Origin: Trichobilharzia regenti
Lineage: Eukaryota > Platyhelminthes > Trematoda > Strigeidida > Schistosomatidae
NCBI GenBank assembly: GCA_944472135.2
Contig: OX235262.1
Location: 62,716,440 to 62,780,439 of the forward strand
Reading direction: 5' to 3'
Length of the DNA: 64,000 nucleotides
Shown here: piece by piece, positions 59,384 to 64,000 of the stretch
Layout of the letters: the number at the start of each line of letters is the position of its first letter
How positions within the stretch are numbered: the first letter of the stretch is position 1
The notes under the pieces: model-generated
Seen by the model: the letters and a program-made list of their open reading frames with translations, nothing else
What the model was told of the DNA's origin: nothing
The model's database searches: none
Program-made: the position numbers and the translations under genes

Positions 59384-62300
59384 ATGAAGATCCCGTGGCC
59401 AGCTGCGTTTGAAGAAGGAGACATAAGGAGCTTCTTACGTGACTTCGAGGCTGTTGCTGAGCTGGTGGGTGTCAAGGAGCAGGCAGCGAAGGCAGTTGTC
59501 TTGGGGACGCTGTTGAGAGGCCGAGCGAAGGCTGCATATGACAGCGTAGACAGGTCAAATGGCACAGCGTCTTGGAAGAAATTGGTTGAACGACTAGTGT
59601 CCGAGTTTGACAGCGAAACAGACAGACAGCTAGCAATGCAGCAGTTCCGGTCAATGAAGCTTGGACCTGATGGAGACCCGCTAGTGTTGGCGGTGAAACT
59701 GACTAATCTACTTCGACGCGCACTTCCCACTTTAGATGAAGAATCAGAAGCGCAGTTACTGTCTTCCCAATTCATCGAGAGTGTCCCAGACCACATTTCT
59801 CAGCGATTACAACTGGTTAACGCAACGCAGCCGATGGATATTAGCGAGCTGGCGAAGGTGACCAGACAGCTGCTGAGCACAACGGTAGCCGCTATAGACC
59901 AACCAAAACCAAACGAGTATGAGCAGAAAATTGAAGCATTGCAGCGGGAAGTGGCGGCGTTAAAGTTGGCTGATAGAAAAGACCGGTGTTTTGAATGCGG
60001 TAAGCCGGGACACTGGAGAAGATACTGCCCAGAAAGGCGAAAAAGAAAAAATTTCAGACGGTATAATGCTTGTTCTTTCTTTCGTATGAACCTAGATTTA
60101 GTGGGGGCTATTGAGAAAGGCGCTCTGTATTCGAAGTTGCGAGTGAATGATCGAGAAGTAGTATGTTTGATAGATACAGGGGCGGCCGTGTCGTTAATAG
60201 ATAAGAATTTATGTAAGAGTGTTAGCCCGTGTTCATTGACAGTACAAACAGTAGGCGGGTATGTGTTGCGTATAACGGGTAGATCGAACTGTACGGTCGT
60301 TGTTGGTGGCTGCGAGGTGACGTTTCCTTTCATTGTTGTACCCGAACTACAGCGAACGATATTAGGAGCGGATTTTCTGCGTGAGATTGGTGCCATAATC
60401 GACACGCAAGCGAACGTGGTGGTCACGAAATACGGGCATATCAACATGTATGAGACCAGCGAGATAGCAGCGATTAAGCTGCCGACGGTACACAATGTGA
60501 CAGAGTTAATTAGTAAATACGATCATCTGTTCACTGGAGATGGCGACCCATACGGTTATTGCGATAAGGTGAATCATGAAATTCCGTTAAGTGATCCGAA
60601 AGTAAGGTCATTTACAACGCGAAGAGTTCCATGTCATCTGGAAGGCGAAGTGGAGCGACAAGTGCAAGAGATGTTAAAAGATGACATTATTGAGGAAGCT
60701 GATAGCCCGTACAACTCTCCAGTGCTGTTAGTAAAAAAAGCGAATGGGAAGTATAGATTCTGTGTTGATTTTCGACAGTTAAACAGTATGACAGAGTTAA
60801 GACCGTGTGCCATGCCAACAGTGGTAGAAACTTTAGATCGCCTACAAGGTGCGAATGTGTTTTCGGTTCTCGATCTTCGCTCAGGATACTGGCAGATACC
60901 GATAAAACAAGGTGATAGAGATAAGACGGCTTTCATCGTGGGTCAGACACAATATCGATTTAAACGCATGCCGTTTGGACTAGCAGGTGCACCGTTTACG
61001 TTCAGACGACTGATGAAGCTATTACTTAGGAACTTGAAAAACGTGGAGGTTTATGGTGATGATCTCGTCATATACAGTCAAAACGAAAACGATCACGTCA
61101 ACCATGTAGAAGCCGTGCTGCGACGCATCGAAGAGTTTGGACTACGCGTCAACAAAACCAAGTCCCAGATAGCCAAAAAGAATGTTACTCTGTTGGGACA
61201 TAAAGTGGGAAATGGTGAGATTAAACCACTGCCGGAGAAAATTTTGACGATTAAAACGATTCCAGCCCCGAATTCAAAGAGAAAACTGAGACAATTCTTG
61301 GGTAGAGCAGCGTTTTATAGCCGCTTCGTGAAGAACTTCAATGAGATAGCAGCCCCTCTATACAGGCTACTAGGTGAGCCAAAGTTTGTTTGGTCGGAAG
61401 AATCGCAGAGGACATTCGACAGAATTAAACAGCTGCTCGACCACCAACAAATGACGCTAAAACTACCTGTGCCAGGAAGACAGTTCACAGTGTGCACAGA
61501 TGCCAGTGACTACGCTATAGGTGCGGTCCTAAGACAGGACGAGGGAATCGTTGAGTATGCCAGTAGGGTTTTGACACTCGCAGAGAGAAAGTATTCAACG
61601 ATAGAGAAAGAATGTTTAGCAATGGTATGGGCAGTCGACAAATGGAGACCTTATTTACTCGGCCGGCGGTTCCACATCGAAACTGATCATAAGCCGCTAC
61701 AATTTTTGAAGACAGCGAGAGACCCACGGGGGAAGTTGTCACGGTGGATGTTGCGTCTTCAGGAGTACGATTTTACGATCTCACACGTTCCTGGAAGTGA
61801 AAATGTCTTGGCAGATTTGTTATCGAGACCAGAAGATGAGTCTGAGTTGCCCGAGGTCGCTTACGGAGTGCATGCAGTAGAACAAGACCCACTAAGACTT
61901 GCACGTAGGCAGAGGTTGGACGATACGCTGAATACAGTAATACAGGTGATCACCAACGGAATAGAAGTGGATCAAACTACGGCGAGTAAGGAGCTAACCA
62001 CACTACTCAGACAGAGGGATCGACTCAGAGTGAATGCCTACGGGACTCTGACCTGGCGAGAGAACGACGGAAGCTGGCTGGCTGTCATACCTCAATCGTC
62101 GCGCCACGACATGATAGAAGAATGTCACCAGCTAGCGCATACAGGCGTGGCCAGAACGACCGATCTCCTAAGACAAAGTATGTACTGGCCAGGTATGAGA
62201 GAAGACGTAGCAAGATACGTACTTGGATGTCCACGGTGCCAGCTGATGAAAGGTGACCGGTGTATACGACCACCACTTCAGTCGATTCCAGTTACCGCGA

Positions 62301-63223
62301 TAGGTGACTTGTGGTCCGTAGATGTCATGGGTCCATTTCCTCAGACATCCAATGGTAATCAGTACCTCTTGGTGATGACGGAACACGCGACACGATGGGT
62401 AGACGCCGTAGCAATCCCAGACCAACGTGCAAGAACCGTGACAGATGCAGTAGTTAGACACATTGTTGCAGACCACGGCGTACCGAAGACAATACTGACA
62501 GACCAAGGTCCCTGTTTCGAGAGTGAAGAGTTTACTTCCCGTTTGCAACAGCTGGGCATCAAGAGGATCAGAACGACCCCATACCATCCACAAACGAATG
62601 GCCTAACGGAGAGAAACAACCGTACACTGAAGGAGTGGCTGGCCTCGAAGGGCGGGAACTGGGAAACGGAGCTTCCACTGATTTTACTAACACATCGCGC
62701 TACCACTCAGGAAACAACGAAGAAGTCACCCTTCCAACTGATGTATGGTAGAAAACCACGATTACCGGTACACAATGAGACCTGGCCCATGCACCAAAAG
62801 TGGAGTACGACGAAATTAAAAGCAGAGAGGAAAGAGGCAGTCAAGAATGTAATACGGAAGCAGCGCAGTGATGTCACGAAGTCTCAGATGAAAGAAAGGA
62901 CGCAGTGCATTACCTTTGCAGTCGGGGACCAAGTGAAGTGTAGAGACAGGAGATATACAGTTGGAGGCGGGCTAGGTTCACGGAAACTCCTTCCAAAGTG
63001 GGAAGGACCATACACAATCACAAAAAGACGGGGTCAAGTATATACCATCCGAAGAGGTGATAAACAGAAACGAGTTAACGCCAGTCAGCTCCAAAGATGG
63101 GTACAGTGGGACAAGCCGGTCAGTAACAATCCTCAACTAGAGGATGTAGCACCCAGAAGGTCGGAACGTCTGCGCACGAAGCTATTTGACGGGGGGACGA
63201 GTGTGGTGAGAGCAGGCTGCTAG
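59384..63223 (+). CDS. Gag-Pol polyprotein of the Gypsy element
   Basis: The single 1,279-codon frame starts at the first ATG after the primer site. The Gag part covers residues 1-200. It ends in a CCHC knuckle (C202, C205, H210, C215). The aspartic protease has DTGA at 264-267. The RT has VDFR at 461 and the catalytic YGDD at 557-560. The RNase H has TDAS from 705 and TDHKP further on. The integrase has its zinc ligands H915, H919, C949 and C952, and the DD35E triad D980, D1040 and E1076. A GPY module lies near 1,208. No stop or shift is present, and every catalytic residue I checked is intact. Gag and Pol are fused with no frameshift site, so the Gag to Pol ratio must be set another way. 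The stop lies 22 bases inside the 3' LTR. Confidence 0.95.
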   Translation: MKIPWPAAFEEGDIRSFLRDFEAVAELVGVKEQAAKAVVLGTLLRGRAKAAYDSVDRSNGTASWKKLVERLVSEFDSETDRQLAMQQFRSMKLGPDGDPLVLAVKLTNLLRRALPTLDEESEAQLLSSQFIESVPDHISQRLQLVNATQPMDISELAKVTRQLLSTTVAAIDQPKPNEYEQKIEALQREVAALKLADRKDRCFECGKPGHWRRYCPERRKRKNFRRYNACSFFRMNLDLVGAIEKGALYSKLRVNDREVVCLIDTGAAVSLIDKNLCKSVSPCSLTVQTVGGYVLRITGRSNCTVVVGGCEVTFPFIVVPELQRTILGADFLREIGAIIDTQANVVVTKYGHINMYETSEIAAIKLPTVHNVTELISKYDHLFTGDGDPYGYCDKVNHEIPLSDPKVRSFTTRRVPCHLEGEVERQVQEMLKDDIIEEADSPYNSPVLLVKKANGKYRFCVDFRQLNSMTELRPCAMPTVVETLDRLQGANVFSVLDLRSGYWQIPIKQGDRDKTAFIVGQTQYRFKRMPFGLAGAPFTFRRLMKLLLRNLKNVEVYGDDLVIYSQNENDHVNHVEAVLRRIEEFGLRVNKTKSQIAKKNVTLLGHKVGNGEIKPLPEKILTIKTIPAPNSKRKLRQFLGRAAFYSRFVKNFNEIAAPLYRLLGEPKFVWSEESQRTFDRIKQLLDHQQMTLKLPVPGRQFTVCTDASDYAIGAVLRQDEGIVEYASRVLTLAERKYSTIEKECLAMVWAVDKWRPYLLGRRFHIETDHKPLQFLKTARDPRGKLSRWMLRLQEYDFTISHVPGSENVLADLLSRPEDESELPEVAYGVHAVEQDPLRLARRQRLDDTLNTVIQVITNGIEVDQTTASKELTTLLRQRDRLRVNAYGTLTWRENDGSWLAVIPQSSRHDMIEECHQLAHTGVARTTDLLRQSMYWPGMREDVARYVLGCPRCQLMKGDRCIRPPLQSIPVTAIGDLWSVDVMGPFPQTSNGNQYLLVMTEHATRWVDAVAIPDQRARTVTDAVVRHIVADHGVPKTILTDQGPCFESEEFTSRLQQLGIKRIRTTPYHPQTNGLTERNNRTLKEWLASKGGNWETELPLILLTHRATTQETTKKSPFQLMYGRKPRLPVHNETWPMHQKWSTTKLKAERKEAVKNVIRKQRSDVTKSQMKERTQCITFAVGDQVKCRDRRYTVGGGLGSRKLLPKWEGPYTITKRRGQVYTIRRGDKQKRVNASQLQRWVQWDKPVSNNPQLEDVAPRRSERLRTKLFDGGTSVVRAGC
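63191..63201 (+). other. Polypurine tract
   Basis: GGGGGGACGAG abuts the 3' LTR. It is purine-rich apart from one C and also encodes part of the Pol C-terminus. It is the expected plus-strand primer. Confidence 0.75.
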
Positions 63224-63527
63224 CCGATTGGTTGGCACTAATCTACGTTAAGGTCTAGGTCACTAATATGGGCCGTGAGAAAATATGAACAAGCCTGAGT
63301 CAACAACCAATCACAGCAAAGTTAACGTGGCAAAATATGATTCGCAGACTCTAAAAAATTTGTCAAGGAATCCCGAAACAACCAATCAGAAGCCTGCGTT
63401 TGTCTACCTAAACAACCAATCAGATGACTGCGCTTGTCTATAATAATGTAGTTGAAAGATGTATAAATACGTGTTGATTTTCATAATAAAACGATCTGTT
63501 GCTTCGCCCTTGTCTTCTGTTGTTACA
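63202..63527 (+). repeat. 3' LTR
   Basis: The same 326 bases as the 5' LTR except G at 63,347. It includes the last codons and stop of Pol (63,221-63,223) and provides AATAAA for polyadenylation. Confidence 0.95.
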
Positions 63528-63700
63528 CTAGTTTTGAGTTTGCTAACCATTACATTGAAATTTAATCCTTTTTCAAGTAGTTTTATCTCACAAGAGCTTA
63601 ATTCTCTTGAAGAGAGGTTGATTACCCGCTTTGTTTTGTTAATAGAAGATGAAGTACATTTAAATACAGAAATTCATTTAAAAGAGATGAAACTGCTTAT
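63528..63700 (-). pseudogene. Penelope-like element, N-terminal part split off by the LTR element
   Basis: The minus strand gives KTKRVINLSSRELSSCEIKL followed by LLEKGLNFN, the conserved N-terminal 'NLS...L...E..LL.KGLNF' region of PLE proteins. Beyond the LTR element it continues as LIPNIEVALSSIDKTMAEEV (59,030 downward), with a frame slip. Upstream of 63,700 the coding signal is lost. Confidence 0.75.
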
Positions 63701-64000
63701 TTAAAGAATGTTACTCAGATAATAGAAAGCAGCATATTCTACTTTGGATTCTGCATGAGATTAAGCTGATTATTATTTGTAAACCACTGTTAGAAACTAG
63801 CTGAACTGTAAAGGAAATTCTGGAGGTGAAAATGTTTCCTGTCAAAGCCATATTTACCTGAGGTTCACATTTGCAAACAGCCTAGGATGTATGTTAATCA
63901 TATTGTTATTTGATTACTTTTCGTTTGGTACTCATCAGTTACGTGTACTTGCATAACACGCAGTAAGCGTAGAGGTAGTATTTCCTCTCATTCTGCAGAA
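63701..64000. other. No recognised feature
   Basis: AT-rich sequence past the PLE N-terminal part. I see no gene or repeat in it. Confidence 0.4.

Larger units (their letters stand above)
59035..63527 (+). mobile_element. Intact Ty3/Gypsy LTR retrotransposon, 4,493 bp
   Basis: The element has two 326-bp LTRs (TG...CA ends) differing at one position (A at 59,180, G at 63,347), a CTAG duplication, a primer-binding site, one open Gag-Pol frame and a polypurine tract. It inserted into the minus-strand PLE. The order protease, RT, RNase H, integrase is that of Ty3/Gypsy. No envelope-like frame follows pol. The CCHC knuckle and single fused frame argue against the CsRn1/Boudicca group, whose Gag motif is CHCC. 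It looks fully autonomous and very recent. Confidence 0.95.

Noticed and set aside
59035..63527. Identification of the LTR element as Boudicca or a CsRn1-type element
   Set aside because: The knuckle is CCHC, Gag and Pol are one frame, and no third frame is present; the element is also shorter. A named match needs a database search.

Overview
This is AT-rich eukaryotic DNA that looks like the genome of a schistosome blood fluke (Platyhelminthes, Trematoda). The grounds are tRNA-derived SINEs carrying hammerhead ribozymes (SMalpha-like), many Penelope-like, RTE-like and CR1-like retroelement remnants with a schistosome style, and long introns with GT-AG sites. The species cannot be fixed from the sequence alone. 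Most of the short open frames scattered over the window are chance frames.

Layout. Positions 1-37 kb hold no convincing host gene. They consist largely of an old segmental duplication: unit A (about 190-14,640), a partial unit B (about 23,200-24,640) and unit C (about 24,640-36,800). Blocks lie in the same order and retroposons are present in one copy and absent from the other. Between A and B lie mostly unique DNA, a 635-bp retroposon and a dead Penelope-like element (PLE). Positions 37.7-39.9 kb hold a CR1-like reverse transcriptase remnant and a 5'-truncated PLE with a GIY-YIG domain.

The one host gene lies on the minus strand at about 41.4-49.2 kb. It encodes a C2H2 zinc-finger protein with a PLDLS motif (CtBP co-repressor type). 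Three exons are supported by matching phase-0 splice sites, and four fingers can be read. The main exon is cut by three one-base frame slips, all in the same direction and all in short homopolymers. Either the assembly lacks bases or the gene is decaying.

Positions 44.9-55 kb carry hammerhead SINEs, including head-to-head pairs; one pair forms a palindrome of about 320 bp per arm. The right end (55.3-63.7 kb) is a nest. A decayed minus-strand PLE with tandem 3' ends was invaded by a PLE tail that itself contains a SINE, and then by a complete Ty3/Gypsy LTR retrotransposon (59,035-63,527). Its two 326-bp LTRs differ at one base and its 1,279-codon Gag-Pol frame is open, so it is very young.

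The most interesting small feature is a SINE family (24.9 kb plus strand, 45.0 kb minus strand) in which both copies keep every core base and all three helices of a hammerhead ribozyme, whereas the SMalpha-like copies nearby have mostly lost core bases.
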